Assembly: GCF_004210375.1 (NCBI RefSeq)
Contig: NC_134834.1
Coordinates: forward strand, 16,547,027-16,611,026
Source: Tachypleus tridentatus
Taxonomy: Eukaryota > Arthropoda > Merostomata > Xiphosura > Limulidae
DNA: 64,000 nucleotides
Direction: 5' to 3'
Position 1 is the first letter of the stretch; every line of letters starts with the position of its first letter. The notes below the pieces were generated by a model, which was not told where the DNA came from, did no database searches, and saw only the letters and a program-made list of their open reading frames with translations. This document shows positions 13,301 through 25,014 of the stretch, one piece after another. Position numbers and translations under genes: made by a program.

Positions 13301-16300
13301 TCTGCCTGATCCAGCTTCCACCGGGGCACGCGGGTAGGGTGGCATCGACCACGGCCAGTCTCTGTCAAAATTATAGGAAAATGATCACTGCCTAGTGGAT
13401 TACTGTCGACCCTCCATGAAAAATGGGAGAATAATGAAGGGGAGCAAACTGAGTGATCAATAGCAGTACAGGACTGACTAGGTGCATGAAAATAAGTGGA
13501 AGAACCAGTATTGAAAAGAGAAAGGTTGTGATCAGAGAGCATCTGCTCTACGGAGAGACTCCTCCCATCAATATCAGCACTTCCCCAGAGGGGATGATGT
13601 CCATTACAGTCTTCCAGGATGAAAAAGGGAGATGGCACCTGTTCAATGAAGGCATCAAGGTCTGATTGATCATAGGTCTGTCCAGGCAATACATAGAGAG
13701 AACAAACAATGATGGTACAACCCAAGGAAACACAGATGGCTACGGCCTCCAAGGATGTGTCGAGTGGCAAAGACAGGGTGGGCACATACTGATCAACTAA
13801 CAGTGCCACCCCTCCATGCACTCGTCCATCACACAGCCTGTCATTTCTGTACAAAGAAAACTGCCGAAAGGTGACTCAACAGGTTTCAGAAATGTTTTCT
13901 GTAAGGAAAGACATACAGAATGGTAAGAAGCAATCAGTGTTTTGATGTCATCCAGATTAGAACATAAACCTCGACAATTCCATTTTATCAAGGTGGCCAT
14001 TTTTATTTACGTGTAGGTGAAATGGGTGGAGAACCCTTCTCTTTATTGACCTCCATGGATCCTGCCCTGGATCGATTGGTCAAGTCTTTGCTGTTGGAAG
14101 AGGATTCTAAAAACTGAGGACTTGAATGAATGATTGTTTTGCATCATGGGATGGGAGAAGAAAATGTATCCAAGGAAATGCCTGCACATGAAACCAAAGG
14201 AAATGGACCTTGGGATTTGTTGGAATGTATGTAAAAGACAGAGATGAGTGTTGAAGTTAATTCATAAATTTTTTAACCACAGAAGATAAGACTTTTAATT
14301 TGTATTGAGAATGATTCTTTTGGGGGCACAGAGAGATCTGTCTGCACTCCCACGGTAGTTATGGAACAAGGTGCAGCAGCATACTTCTGAGATGAAGTGG
14401 TGGACAGTAACTTTCGAGCCTCAACATAAGTAATGTTATGAATCATTTTCAAATGCTGCACGTCTTTTCCTTCCAAGTATTTAGGGCAAGAACAAAAGTA
14501 GGACGGATGAAAGCCACCGCAATTGATGCAATGATGGTGTGCTTCATATTCATAGGCATCATGGTTCTTGCCACCTCAAAGGGCACACATCAAGGAACCA
14601 TGGCATGATGTCATTGAGTGACTGAATCATTGGAGAGGGTTTGGAGTGTAAAGCTATACCCTGCAATTAAGATAACCTGCCTTGATGGTGGCAGGTGGAC
14701 ATGGTGATGTAAATGTCAGAATGAGTACATTGGTCGGCATCATAATTCCATCTTTGCGAGTGGAGATGCGCCTCACTGCTGAAACTCCTCGAGTGGAGAA
14801 ACCAGCGAGATTCTCCAACTCTGGGGTGTTCTTCAAATCCCTCTCAGCAATAACTCTTGTGACGAATTTAAAATAGCATGAGGAATGCAAGAGAAGTTCA
14901 TTGTGTTGAGATGTGGATGTTTCCACCAATAGGTCACCATATCGTAGTTTCTTTACTGACTTTAGAGAGCCAGTAAGTCCCTTCTGAATGAAAAAGGGAG
15001 ACATTTGCACTAAAGATTTGTCTGAAAGAGAGTGTAGTATAAAAAAATGAGGTACAACAGGTGTTAAGAGATGTTGAAGATTGCTGCTCAGAATCTTCAT
15101 GACATGGTCGTTTACCTGTGGACTGTTTTTTCACTATTTTATTTAGGTTTTTATTTGGAGGATCCATAATGAAAAAAGGTTTCGTGAGCACTATACCCAA
15201 ACACCAGCATCAGAAACAATGTCTACAACACCTGCAGAGAACATCCAACACTGGTACTTGGTTGACCCTTGTCCAAATGGACCAGCTGACTGACCCAAGG
15301 TGGGCCACCCCAAAGCCACTCATCTACAGGAATTCAAGGGCAAAGTGGTGTGTTAGGGTTGGACCCCCCCTCAACCACCAGGATCCTTTTCTCCCCTTCA
15401 CAGGTCACCATGCACGGCACACACATGGGTGGATTTTTAGATCCCAGAGGAGGTAAACTGAAAGAACAGAACCTTCCCCGGAAGGTCCCCTCACCATGTA
15501 CAGGAATCCACACCGAGGGCACAAATAAACTGGAATTATTATACATTTATGTTATTTACAAATCAGATTTTTAAGAAAAACCAAACAACACAACATTTAA
15601 TTTGAACACTAATTTAAATTAACTTTGTTACGATTCTTAAGAGCTGGCAAACCAATAAACCTAAAAGTAACATACTAGTTTGAAATGTTTTACAACTACT
15701 TACTGTTCTATGGGACTAATGGATCTTTCCAAACAAAGTGTTTATAATGCCACACCTTATTAACACCTAATGTGAATTTTTCTTACCTTTGCACCTAATT
15801 TTATTGCTAAAGCAATTTCAGCTTCTTCTTTTCTCTGTTTCTCAAAACCAGAAATTCCAAATTTTAAAACTTCGTAACGAGCTTTCTGTAAGTCTAGCTC
15901 TGGACGATCTTTAGATAAATCATTATCTTCATCAGGTTTTCTGTCTGAATGTAGTGACTTCTGTAAAATAAAATAAGCTTTATACAAACTGACAGTATTA
16001 TGACAAAACACGCACATAAATGTTCCAAAATCTACTGAAAAACCTTCCCAGAAGAGCGGAGGCTGTTATTGCAGCAAACAGGGGATCAATTCCACATTAA
16101 TGCCCATGGTTTTGGAATGAGATATTCAACAAGTACATACAAGTGTGATAATTAGGTGTCCACATACTTTTGGCAATGTAGTGTATCTCTCCAATTGATA
16201 CTTGTTACTGCAAGATACTTTCAAACAAATTACGATACCTAATTTAACTCGTATTCTGTTTAACAATTACTAGCATTTTTTTTCTGATGGAGATTCCACC

Positions 16301-19300
16301 AACAGAACCAAAAACTATTGAAAGTAAAAGACCAATCAATTGGTTTTTATTCTAATATTCTAGCAAATGCATACAAGAGTTACCAAATGTTAACAACCCT
16401 GATCATGTTTACAGTATGGAGTTTTTATCAATCAAATCTCTCTCTTAAAATCTCCAGAAACATTAAAACAATTACAAAGCAGCAGAGATTACTAGCATTA
16501 TAACAAAGTAATTTTGAAACTCTGATAAAATTGTTACATGTGTATCACACAACAGTAACCTAGATTAAATAATGACACTTTCAAATAGTTCACGATTCTT
16601 CAGGAGAATAAAAGGGTTATGGTTACTGAATGTGCAAGAACATTTTGGCACAGATGTGAACATCACATAAACCAGATATTCAAAATGAGTTGGCCTAGAG
16701 AATTAGCCAATCATAACCCAGAGTTTTTGGTGTCAGGTTTGGCTTGTGCTAAATATGCATGTGCAACACATGAAAGACTTAAGTGTGATAATAACTACAA
16801 CCTCTGTCAGCCAACTTTATATTAAGAAACCCCCAACAAAACAAGCTGAGAGTAATGTTAATTAATATTTAATGTATTTAAGTGTCTAAATTCGACTTAT
16901 ACACTAAAAACAAAGCACTGTAATGGGTGAAACTTTGTAGAATGGGCAGCAACTGCTTGTTGTGGAGACACAAGTGTCGAGAACAATGTTTAGAAAGTCT
17001 TCTGCCTTTTGTCTTCAAGTCAGTGTGTGTGTAGGTGTTGTTGGTCTTTTATAACCCAGAGTTTTTGGTGTCAGGTTTGGCTTGTGCTAAATATGCATGT
17101 GCAACACATGAAAGACTTAAGTGTGATAATAACTACAACCTCTGTCAGCCAACTTTATATTAAGAAACCCCCAACAAAACAAGCTGAGAGTAATGTTAAT
17201 TAATATTTAATGTATTTAAGTGTCTAAATTCGACTTATACACTAAAAACAAAGCACTGTAATGGGTGAAACTTTGTAGAATGGGCAGCAACTGCTTGTTG
17301 TGGAGACACAAGTGTCGAGAACAATGTTTAGAAAGTCTTCTGCCTTTTGTCTTCAAGTCAGTGTGTGTGTAGGTGTTGTTGGTCTTTTATAGTGTCCTGG
17401 TGGATTATGGAGAGGGTGTCATGATTGGTTGGATTATCACTGTTTTGATTGGAAGAGAGATTTATAATCCAGAATCTTTGTTTAGTGAAGGTTTAATAGT
17501 GGATGATAGATGAGTACCCTGTGGCTGCCTTCAGTTGAATCTACAGGAAATCTCTCCTCCAATTAGAAACTATGATAATTCAACCAATCATAACTCGCTC
17601 TCCACAATCTACCAAGATACTGTAAAAGACCAACAACACCTACACACACACACTGACTTGAAGACTTTTGAAACATTGTCCTCCACACTTGTCTTCACAA
17701 CAGGCAGTTGTCATTCATTCTAAAAAGGTTCATCATGAATACTCTGCCTAAACAATCTATCAAAGAATACTGTAATGTGTAGAGTTCTCTATGATATAAA
17801 TAACAATAATATTGAAACTAATACTGTTCAAAACTACATCTCTGAGTCATGTGCCTACATACACACATTCTTATTTACAATAATTCGTGTCGCTTGAAAA
17901 TAGAGACCATTAGTGTAATACAAGATTAAAACTTCACGAAAAAGTAAGACAGTTTAATAAGATTGTTTTTTAAAACTTCTAACTTGAAAGTTGTGTTGAT
18001 AAACTGTAACTTGAACATTCATTTATTAAATGCTCTTACAACAGCTCAATACAACACCATCATTTTCACCTTTTTAGGATGTTTTGGAAAAACTACAACC
18101 TCTGGGTTTGCTCTGCTGTTACTGTTATTTGTCAGTACTGTTTGTTCACTACTGCTGACCGTTGACAAACTGGTATAATCTCTTATCTTCTCCAAATCTA
18201 GTTCATCTTTTATCCTCTGTATCATGTTTTTACTTTTACCTTTACCAGTTAATAACAACCCATCATCTTTAACACTATCAGTTGTTGTTGTTGTTTCTCC
18301 CAATTTATTTTCAGAAGTTTTCTGAATCTTCTTTAGTTTCTTACGTTTCCTTTTTGACAGAGTAGGCAGTTCTGAAGTGGTGTCGATCACTGTTCTAGTT
18401 GATTCATTTTTCTTAATTTTTTTTCTTTTGTTTAGGAACTTCTGATATCCTTCTTCATCTAGAAAACTTTCAACTTTAAGGAAAAACAAACATCTAGTCT
18501 TTAAAACTGCGAGTTTTCATAATTACAATAAAACTTAAATTTTTTAAAACCAAAAATTATACTTAGCTTCACATTACACATCTAAAGAATGTCTAAAACT
18601 ACAAGAATGAATTCACAAGATGATTTCCCTGTAAAATAATTAATAATAAACCGTGTTCATATTTGAAAGATTTTCTGCAAATTTAGCCAAATGCAGTTTA
18701 TGTCTGGACAAAGCAATTTTGGGTATGGCTGAAAATATGCAAATATTTAGTATTGTAATAATAATCAATTCTTACTCTAATTATTCAAACATTCTTAAGA
18801 ACAAGAAATGGAAATTATAGATCAGTCTATCTTACTTTTTTTTGTAGAACAATTCATGATAATACAATAAATAAAGCTTTACAAAATCACCTTTTGAAGT
18901 AAGATAGAGAAATAAATCAACACAGACTCACTTTAGAAATTTTTGCTTGAGTAATTTTTGAACATTTTTAAAGCATGTTATTTGTTATCTGGATAATGAA
19001 AATAATATATATTTGGCATACTTAAATTTTCTGAAGCTTCTGATATAAAGTACCACACAAATGATTACTGAAGAAAATCTCATTGGCAGTGGTTAGAAAA
19101 AGACTAGTTAACTGTATTGTATGGCAGGTCAATGGTGGAAAGCAGTAAGTTATTAAGAGTCTAGTAAAACTGTATCCTTGTTCTTACAAAGGTCATTCAA
19201 GAGCTAATTTGTTGACTGGCTTGAGGAATGCATTGCCATCTACAGTAACCAGTTAAGACCAGCACCTTACAGGAGTTTGAAAGGGAAATCAATTATTGTT

Positions 19301-20377
19301 GGAAAAATAAAGGTTAGGTTTAACTTTTTACCGTTCCCAAGAACTGGTACACAAAGTCTTGAAGGGTCAAATGATCTCTTCTGTCCATGGTTTACTAACT
19401 TTTATTCTATAAGTCTAATAATGAAAATTATTAACAAGTGACACACACACACACATGTATATTTTTTAGAATTTAGTATCTATCCTCTCCTTTCCCTGTG
19501 ATTACCACAAATAAACTTTCTGTAGTTTTTGAAAGTATTTTCAGGATGCTTAGCCTGGGACAGTGCAGCCTACGAGTACAACATTTAAACGTTATGTTAA
19601 GTAGGCTTAGGTACAATTACTAATAGGAGTACTACTAGTGATTGTAACTTGTATTTAGTAAGACTATTATAAAATGCAAGTTACAAACTACATTAATAAG
19701 AAAAAGAAACTGATGCCTTGGAAAGAGTGCAAAAAGCCACAAAACTGGTTCCTGAACTAAAGAATAAAAATTATAAAGAAAGACTGAGGAGATTAAAACT
19801 AACTACGCTGGATGAGAGAAGGCATAATAGAGACCTTTAACATTATCAAGGGATTTGAAAATATAAATACTGAAACACTATTCTGATGAATCCAAGGGAC
19901 ACAGCAAAAATATAAAAACGACAACAATGTAGTAAGGAAATAAAAAATTTCTAAGCACAAAGAGCAATAAACAAATGGAATGAAGTTGTGATATATTTAT
20001 TCCTGAGACAATGTCGTTGAATGCTATTAACAACAAATATGATAAATATAAAAAGTCAACCTTAAGCATCTAACTGTTAAAAAATAAATAATTGTAAATA
20101 GTAATAAACTTTAAATTTCTAATTGTGAAGAGGCAGCCAACAAGCACTAATAACTACATATTTTGAGTTTTTATTAGTATGTGAATATAATTAGTAGTAG
20201 TGCTACGGCCAAGTAGAAGTAATTTAAAGTATTCTGGTATTATGTTAATACCGAACATGATGTAATGGAGTAGAAATTTTACTGCGAGAAAGGCAGAATT
20301 AAAGATAATTACATTAAAATAAAACAGAGAATCATACCATAAGAGTTTAACTTCTCAATTGCTTCTGATGCATCCAT
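7347..20377 (-). CDS. C1orf131: C1orf131 homologue (DUF4602), small-subunit processome protein
   Basis: Six exons with matching splice phases give 300 residues (human protein about 293): 20338-20377, 18070-18473, 15787-15960, 8983-9069, 8553-8599 and 7347-7497. The start is MDASEAIEKLNSY in exon 1, joined in phase to ESFLDEEGYQKFL. Exon 2 is lysine-rich (SKRKRKKLKK, a likely nucleolar signal) and ends in the family motif PEVVVF. Exons 3-4 carry the conserved DUF4602 core: LQKARYEVLKFGISGFEK, AIKLGAK, then PPKNQYVNYKQLIEERK, close to the human block around GAKPPKKSYVNYK. The last exon has FDPQVGVYRGGIQF, equivalent to the human GQVGKFKNGTLIL segment. The family is known from yeast and human work as a component of nucleolar pre-40S assembly. 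Intron 3 (about 6.7 kb) holds a LINE in the same orientation; introns 1 and 2 hold other repeats. No frame break is seen, so it is probably functional. Confidence 0.9.
8325..8492. repeat. 65-bp tandem repeat, about 2.6 copies
   Basis: A unit beginning TTTGTTTATTTAGTTACAGT recurs at 8325, 8390 and 8455, exactly 65 bp apart and with almost no differences. It lies just beyond the donor site of exon 5 (intron 5 of the C1orf131 homologue). The near identity suggests recent duplication. Confidence 0.9.
9158..9431 (-). mobile_element. tRNA-derived SINE, full length
   Basis: Complete minus-strand copy from the tail (TTTGAATTTTGCACAAAGC) to the head (GGCCATGCCGGGCCC). It is bounded by a 16-bp target-site duplication, CTATCCTTTCATAAGA (9142-9157) and CTATCTTTTCATAAGA (9432-9447), which differ at one base. 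It lies in intron 3 of the C1orf131 homologue. Confidence 0.9.
10440..14000 (-). pseudogene. LINE ORF2: endonuclease, reverse transcriptase, RNase H
   Basis: The start is MATLIKWNCRGL at 14000, the usual N-terminus of this family's endonuclease. Endonuclease landmarks follow: CNGHHPLWGS and a terminal GSDHFPI (13138-13854). RT landmarks are PSNYRPIALTSCLCKTLERM (within 12257-12733), FLDIEKAYD, and the catalytic YVDD in GLYVDDFHISCQ (within 11653-12360). RNase H landmarks are PIYTDGLKSGDS, FTAEQYAISLALD and TIYTDSLSSL (10910-11400). Family-like sequence such as GHVGIHKNEL continues out of frame to about 10440. The reading frame changes at least between the endonuclease N-terminus and its body (near 13860), between endonuclease and RT, between the two RT pieces (near 12300), before RNase H, and after 10910. 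It cannot encode a functional protein. Confidence 0.85.
14030..15167 (-). pseudogene. LINE ORF1, gag-like nucleic-acid-binding protein
   Basis: The likely start is MDPPNKNLNKIVKK at 15167. After a frame change near 15060 the conserved gag-like core is read: SPFFIQKGLTGSLKSVKKLR, then VRRISTRKDG and PTNVLILTF, ending KAGYLNC (14654-15010). Further on, about 14490-14530, a zinc-knuckle remnant reads CINCGGFHPSYFCSCPKY. This matches the ORF1 product called the nucleic-acid-binding protein of jockey-type elements. The exact 3' end is not visible; ORF2 begins at 14000. It is broken by frame changes. Confidence 0.7.
16030..16183 (+). mobile_element. Tc1/mariner relic: transposase C-terminus and 3' TIR
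   Basis: A plus-strand frame reads NLPRRAEAVIAANRGSIPH and then stops, which is the usual C-terminus of Tc1-like transposases. It is followed by the typical end GGTGTCCACATACTTTTGGC and AATGTAGTG, next to a TA at 16184-16185. No 5' portion is present. It lies in intron 2 of the C1orf131 homologue. Confidence 0.75.
16713..17388. repeat. 338-bp tandem duplication, two copies
   Basis: The segment starting ATAACCCAGAGTTTTTGGTG recurs at 16713 and 17051, exactly 338 bp apart, and remains almost identical to the end of the second copy near 17388 (GTTGTTGGTCTTTTATA). The near identity points to a recent duplication. The end of each copy contains one arm of the fold-back structure described separately. 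The short frames in it (including a methionine-start frame in each copy) have no recognisable protein similarity. Confidence 0.9.
17276..17723. mobile_element. Fold-back / MITE-like element with long inverted arms
   Basis: The left arm (about 17276-17464) contains TAGAATGGGCAGCAACTG, GTCTTCAAGTCAGTGTGTGT, GTTGTTGGTCTTTTATAGTG, TCATGATTGGTTG and GATTGGAAGAGAGATTT. The right arm (about 17548-17723) contains the reverse complement of each in reverse order, from AAATCTCTCCTCCAATTAG to CAGTTGTCATTCATTCTA. Arm identity is roughly 80 percent by eye, with a loop of about 83 bp. No transposase is present. A non-autonomous DNA element is the best guess; I could not define a target duplication. Confidence 0.7.
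18474..19716. other. Intron 1 spacer of the C1orf131 homologue
   Basis: No exon is recognised in this part of intron 1. The portion 19100-19400 has a more mixed composition than its surroundings and could be an unrecognised upstream part of the CR1-like relic that starts at 19717, but I could not align it to any protein. Confidence 0.3.
19717..20075 (+). mobile_element. CR1-like LINE relic, reverse-transcriptase C-terminus
   Basis: A plus-strand frame reads LERVQKATKLVPELKNKNY then ERLRRLKLTTLDERR. After a shift it continues like FNIIKGFENINTETLF and finally INKWNEVV. This order (LERVQRRATK, LPYEERLKKLGLxTLEERR, a VFKIL-like stretch, then VNKWN) is the C-terminal tail of CR1/L2-type ORF2 proteins. 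Only this 3' fragment is visible and it is frame-broken. It is antisense to the C1orf131 homologue, in intron 1. Confidence 0.75.
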
Positions 20378-22440
20378 CTAAACTTATGAGCACGCAAACC
20401 CAGTAGGGTGTACAACTAGCGACATCTTCTGATCACAAAACAGTAACAGTAAAACTTGAGAAAATATCAATGATTGTTATACTTGAATTTTGTTAAACTT
20501 TGTTTTGATATAATAATATTACTAATACTGCTGGCGGCCATTTAATAAGTTTTAGTCGATTGTTAAAAAAATTTTAATAATTATTTCAAAAACTAATTAT
20601 CGAAACATTTAAACAGCAATAAAAAAGATTGTATCCTACCACCCTTAGACCGTTAAAAAATACTGACGAGCCACAAGAGAACTAATAACCTTGGAACGTT
20701 TGTTTTTAAATATTTTTTTTAGCTTCAGTCAAATTTGCATGAACTGTTCTATAATTGTTCATTAAACTACATGTATTTTACTGTATTAAAAGTTGCAGGT
20801 AAATGTACTTTATAATTTATGTTGTAATTTGACTTATGTTTATTCATAAAAAAAGGTGGAACTCAAGGGTTGCGACAGATTGACTTTTGGTCCACAAATA
20901 AACACCAATTCCACGAGACGTTATATTTACTTGCAGTTTATCAACGAAATCAATAACCTTAACACAAATATAACGTATCCAACGGTCAACGATCTGTTTC
21001 TCAAAACATTTTAAGTGAGAAAGTACTATCTTTTGCCGCAGTACGAAAAAGTTTTAAAATTATTGTATGTTTCAATTTTCTCATTTCTATCATAGTAAGT
21101 TACTCAGCTTTCCATTTCGTCTGTGTGTTTATTATTGATAGTTAACGAAGTACTTCCGTAAGATAACTTGTAATGTTCTTCTTTTCAGCGAATCGGATAA
21201 AACCAGGTTTGGCCTGAATAATTTGATTTCTGAAGACTTTCAGACGGTAGAATTTTAGGAAAATAGAGGCCGCAAGTATATCTAACCCTCTCAGGGCCTT
21301 AAAATCTGATACAGTTAAATATTTATAAGTTTAGTAGATTTCTAATTGTATTATTATTTTAAATTTAAACTTAAGTATGTTAGACTTTTAATGAAACATA
21401 AATGGAATTTTAAATCGTGATACAATCTGACTTTTGAGGAAGTTCTTGTTTTGCTTTTCTTATAGATTAAGAATTTTGGATCAATTGTTTTATTTAAACT
21501 TTACTTGCTGGAGTTAAATTCATTTTGGTTTTACTTACTTTATTTTAGCTTAACTTAAAAGAGGAATCACTTTAAACTGGTGAGAGAAATACTCTTAATG
21601 TTGTTTCACAAATTCCTATACATCTGTTAAATACACTTGCAACATTTAACTTCTGAGCCGGAAAATACTACATATATTAAAACGATTTTGAAGCTACGCT
21701 TGTCACCATGTCTTTACAGTTTATGTTCCACATATAGTAACGTTCTACCTGATTACTCTGCATATTAACAATCAACTTGCAGTGTAGTTTCCACTGTGAG
21801 GTTGTCATATCCAAACCATATCACTCCTCCCCTAATTCATCGAGTATAAGAACTAGTAAGTGCTTATTTCAACAGTGAGATTGCACATAAATAAAATCAC
21901 AGAGGTCACTTCCACCAACGTGTCTCGTATGGTCTGTCTTTGAATTTAATAGCATGAATAACCACTTCATTCTTTAATTTCTTGAAGCATATAACAGTTG
22001 AACGGGAGATATAATTGGAAGCTTCGTTTTGGTGAATCCATATCCTGTTGGTCATATTTCCAGGTAGATTCTTATTCATGTTCCATACTGTTTACTGAAT
22101 CACACAAATGGATTTGTCTACTGACCTCTGTGTTTATGAATTCTTACTTCGAAAAGAATGTATTTTATGTAAACAATAGCATGTTCAAAAGGTACACAAG
22201 ACCTGACAGCCTTGAAACATTTTTTTTAATACACTTTTATTACCATGATGGAGTATCCCTTTTTGTAGGTCTCTTCTTTCTTTGGGTACTTCTGATATCC
22301 TTTTAAAATCATTCTGAACAAAGGATATCCATGTCTTGGAAATTTTAAATCCATCATCTGATTGTATGAATATTTTGCATCAGGAAGGGCTACTAGATAT
22401 CCATCCCAAAGGCAAAATAAACTCTTAATAGCATCACACT
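20378..22440. other. Upstream flank of the C1orf131 homologue, no gene seen
   Basis: AT-rich sequence containing the presumed promoter of the minus-strand gene that starts at 20377. No divergent partner gene, RNA gene or repeat is recognised. Short open frames (for example near 21998-22306) lack similarity or splice context. Confidence 0.4.
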
Positions 22441-22608
22441 GTCTATGGCAGGGGTGTGCAACATTTTTCGTCGGTGGGCCATATAACCAACTTCATCAAT
22501 CAAGCGGGGCCACTTAAAAAACAAGCTTATTCGTGTACATGCACAATAAATTAAAAAAATCTCAAAATGCAAGCAATAATATTTTATATTTTTGCATGAG
22601 TGATCATT

Positions 22609-24395
22609 TTAGTGCGACACTTGAAATTTAGAGTCCTTGCAGAGCTTGTCAATATCAGCTTTGACAGAAGTGGTTGCCACTCTTAACTGACTGGTCAAAT
22701 GTTCATCAGTCAGCTGACTTCTACATTTGGTTTTGATGAGCTTCATTTTGGAGAAAAATTGCTCACAGCAGTAGGTGCTACCAAAAGGGAGGCAATTCTT
22801 TGTGCATGACGGGACAAATTGGGAAACTTTTCACGTACACAGAGTTTGTAAAAGTCTAGCAAACTGTTTTCAGAGAATTTCCTTTTAGTGTCCATGTCAG
22901 CCTGCAGTTCAATGAGTTCCATTTGGCAATCATCAGGACTGTCTTCCACTGCCAAATCAAAAGGTTGAGCGAACAATTTCAATCTAATTTCAGTTTGTCT
23001 GAAATCTGGAAATCTGTTTGCAAACTCATCACGCAGCTTTTGTACACTGGTTCCATATTTGGTGCAATCCAGATTAGGAAATTCCAGTTTCCTGGTTGCA
23101 AGACATGTAAAATGGGTCAATATGGCTCTTCTCAACTGAACCTGGAAAAGTTCCAATTTCTTCTCAAAAGCACAAATATGCTCAAACAACTTATTCACAA
23201 GTTGACTTTTCCCTTGTAGTTTTAAGTTTAAATCAGACAGATGCTGTGTAATGTCTGTGAGGAATGCTAAGTCATTCAGCCAGTTCTCATTGCTCAAGAA
23301 GTCCACATTCTGACGTTTGCTCTCCATGAAGAACTTAATCTCCTCTCGCAGATTCCAGAATCTCTTCAAAGTAGCAGCTCTACTAAGCCAACGTACAGCA
23401 GAGAAGTACAAAACATCTGAATACTCACTGTCCAGCTCATCTAAAAAAGTTTTAAATTGTCGATGATTTAATCCTCGTGTTCGAATATAATTTACGCATT
23501 GGACGACATTTTTCATGACTTCTGCAAAATCCAGAACTTTGGTGCACAAGCTCTCTTGGTGAATAATGCAATGGCTTACAACTACGTCTTGTGCTCCAAT
23601 TGCAGTTAGAAATTTCTTGGTGAATCCATTTGTCCTACCTGTCATGGAAGGAGCACCATCTGTTGTAACACCACATAATTTATAAGGATTCAGTTCAAAC
23701 TTTTCTACAACCTTAAGCACTTGTTCACAAATATCCTGTCCTGTGGCTGTGGAGGAAAGGCTTGCCATATCTAAAAACTCTTCGAAAACATCAAAGCCTG
23801 CAGTAACAGCTCTGATGAAAATGACAAGTTGGGATGTGTCATTGATATCAGTGCTTTCATCCAAAGCCAGACTGAAAGCTTCACACGAATTCAATCTCTT
23901 TTCAAAGTTTCTTTGATGTCCTCTGAAAGATCTTTTGTCCTGCGTGAGACAGTAAAGGGAAAGGCTAGTTTGCTCCACCAAATATTTTTTCTCTGGACAT
24001 GCATATTCTGTGAATATTGTTAAACAATTTTAATAAATTCTCCATCACTGAAAGGCTTTCCCTTTTCTGCCATACATTCACAAAGCTTAAAACTCAGTTT
24101 TGTCACCAGTTCTGAATTTTTCTTGAAAGTGGTAAAACACCTTGTTGCTTTTCAATGGATGTTTTAAATGTTCAATTTTGTCCTTTCGTGCCTGACCAAC
24201 AATTTCATCAAACTGGGAGGAGTGCTTAGTTGCGTAATGTCGCTTAATATTGTACTCTTTCATGACTGCAATTGTAGTTTGACAGACGAGGCAGACAACA
24301 CCTTGATTATGTGGGACAACAAGATATTTTGTGCACCATTCACTGTTGAATAACCTTCCCTCATCATCAATTTTTCGTTTCTTAACTGCTGACAT
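22609..24395 (-). pseudogene. hAT transposase with BED zinc finger, frame-broken
   Basis: The N-terminus MSAVKKRKIDDEGRLF (24395) leads into a BED-type finger: CLVCQTTIAVMKEYNIKRH and YATKH give the Cys2...His2 set. The frame then shifts near 24110 to LVTKLSFKLCECMAEKGKPF. The catalytic domain is read in 22743-23981: FSLALDESTDIND (first acidic residue), GVTTDGAPSMTG (second), and the SAVRWLSR segment, with a further local shift near 23900-23950. A last shift near 22770 is needed to reach the dimerisation tail FGSTYCCEQFFSKMKLIK, SQLTDEHL, LRVATTS, DIDKLCK and the terminal QVSH. At least three frameshifts therefore separate conserved blocks. It is dead, but the catalytic-core residues are still recognisable, suggesting moderate age. 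Confidence 0.85.
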
Positions 24396-24564
24396 TTTAC
24401 TAGCCCTGAAATCAAAACAAAAATTATTCTCACGAAAATAGCAAAGTAGAAAAAACATAGAATTTATTTACACATGGAACCTCTTATGGACAGAAACACA
24501 TGTTTCTAAATTGGCATCCGATCATAGCCTTCCGGTACTTAAATTAATTGAGAATAGCAAAATA

Positions 24565-25014
24565 CAGTGTGACCTCGCCTATTCGCGGTTCGCCATTCGC
24601 GGCCCCGCATATTCGCGGGTTATGCGCGAACTGCGTTTTGTAGGTCACAGAGACTGAAAGGGCTTTTCGAGGAGATTTCTGTTGTATTTACTCAATCAAG
24701 CCGTTTTATCAATTGTCGTCTTCACCAAACAAGATTGACTGCTATTGGCTGACTGCCTCAGCTTCCCAACAACGCAAACGGCAAAGCACAGCCCGGTAAC
24801 GCACGGTACAATTTAGTGAAATACATAACAGTATGCAATATTGCTACATTATTACTGCATCAATGAGTATAAGTATCATTAGTGTTTGGGAAGCATTTCA
24901 TATAGTATATAATCGCATACATATACGTTTTAAAACTGCGTCCAATATTCGTGGTTTTTCGCTATTCGCGGGAGGGTAAAGAACGTAACCCCCGCGAATA
25001 ACGAGGTCACACTG
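24565..25014. mobile_element. pogo/Tigger-like MITE nested in the hAT element
   Basis: A 450-bp element with inverted ends CAGTGTGACCTCG...TATTCGCGG and CCGCGAATAACGAGGTCACACTG, flanked by TA at 24563-24564 and 25015-25016. A CAGT start, TA target and GC-rich ATTCGCGG termini are typical of pogo/Tigger relatives of Tc1/mariner. There is no transposase. It interrupts the 5' non-coding part of the hAT element and so is younger than it. Confidence 0.85.

Larger units (their letters stand above)
9811..15520 (-). mobile_element. LINE of the I/Jockey group, near full length
   Basis: A 5.7-kb non-LTR retrotransposon on the minus strand. Its 5' UTR is about 15520-15170, followed by a gag-like ORF1 with a zinc-knuckle remnant, and an ORF2 with AP endonuclease, reverse transcriptase and RNase H. 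A roughly 0.6-kb 3' UTR ends in repeated CCAACC (plus strand GGTTGGTTGGTTGATTTAG). It is flanked by 13-bp direct repeats, ACAAGTAAACTGG (9798-9810) and ACAAATAAACTGG (15521-15533), one mismatch, which fix both ends. Both ORFs contain several frame breaks, so it is dead. The RNase H domain favours the I/R1/LOA side over Jockey proper. It is inserted in intron 3 of the C1orf131 homologue in the sense orientation, 266 bp from exon 3. Confidence 0.85.

Noticed and set aside
11761-15574. Several plus-strand open frames of 60-112 codons
   Set aside because: They are antisense shadows of the minus-strand LINE ORF1, ORF2 and 5' UTR.
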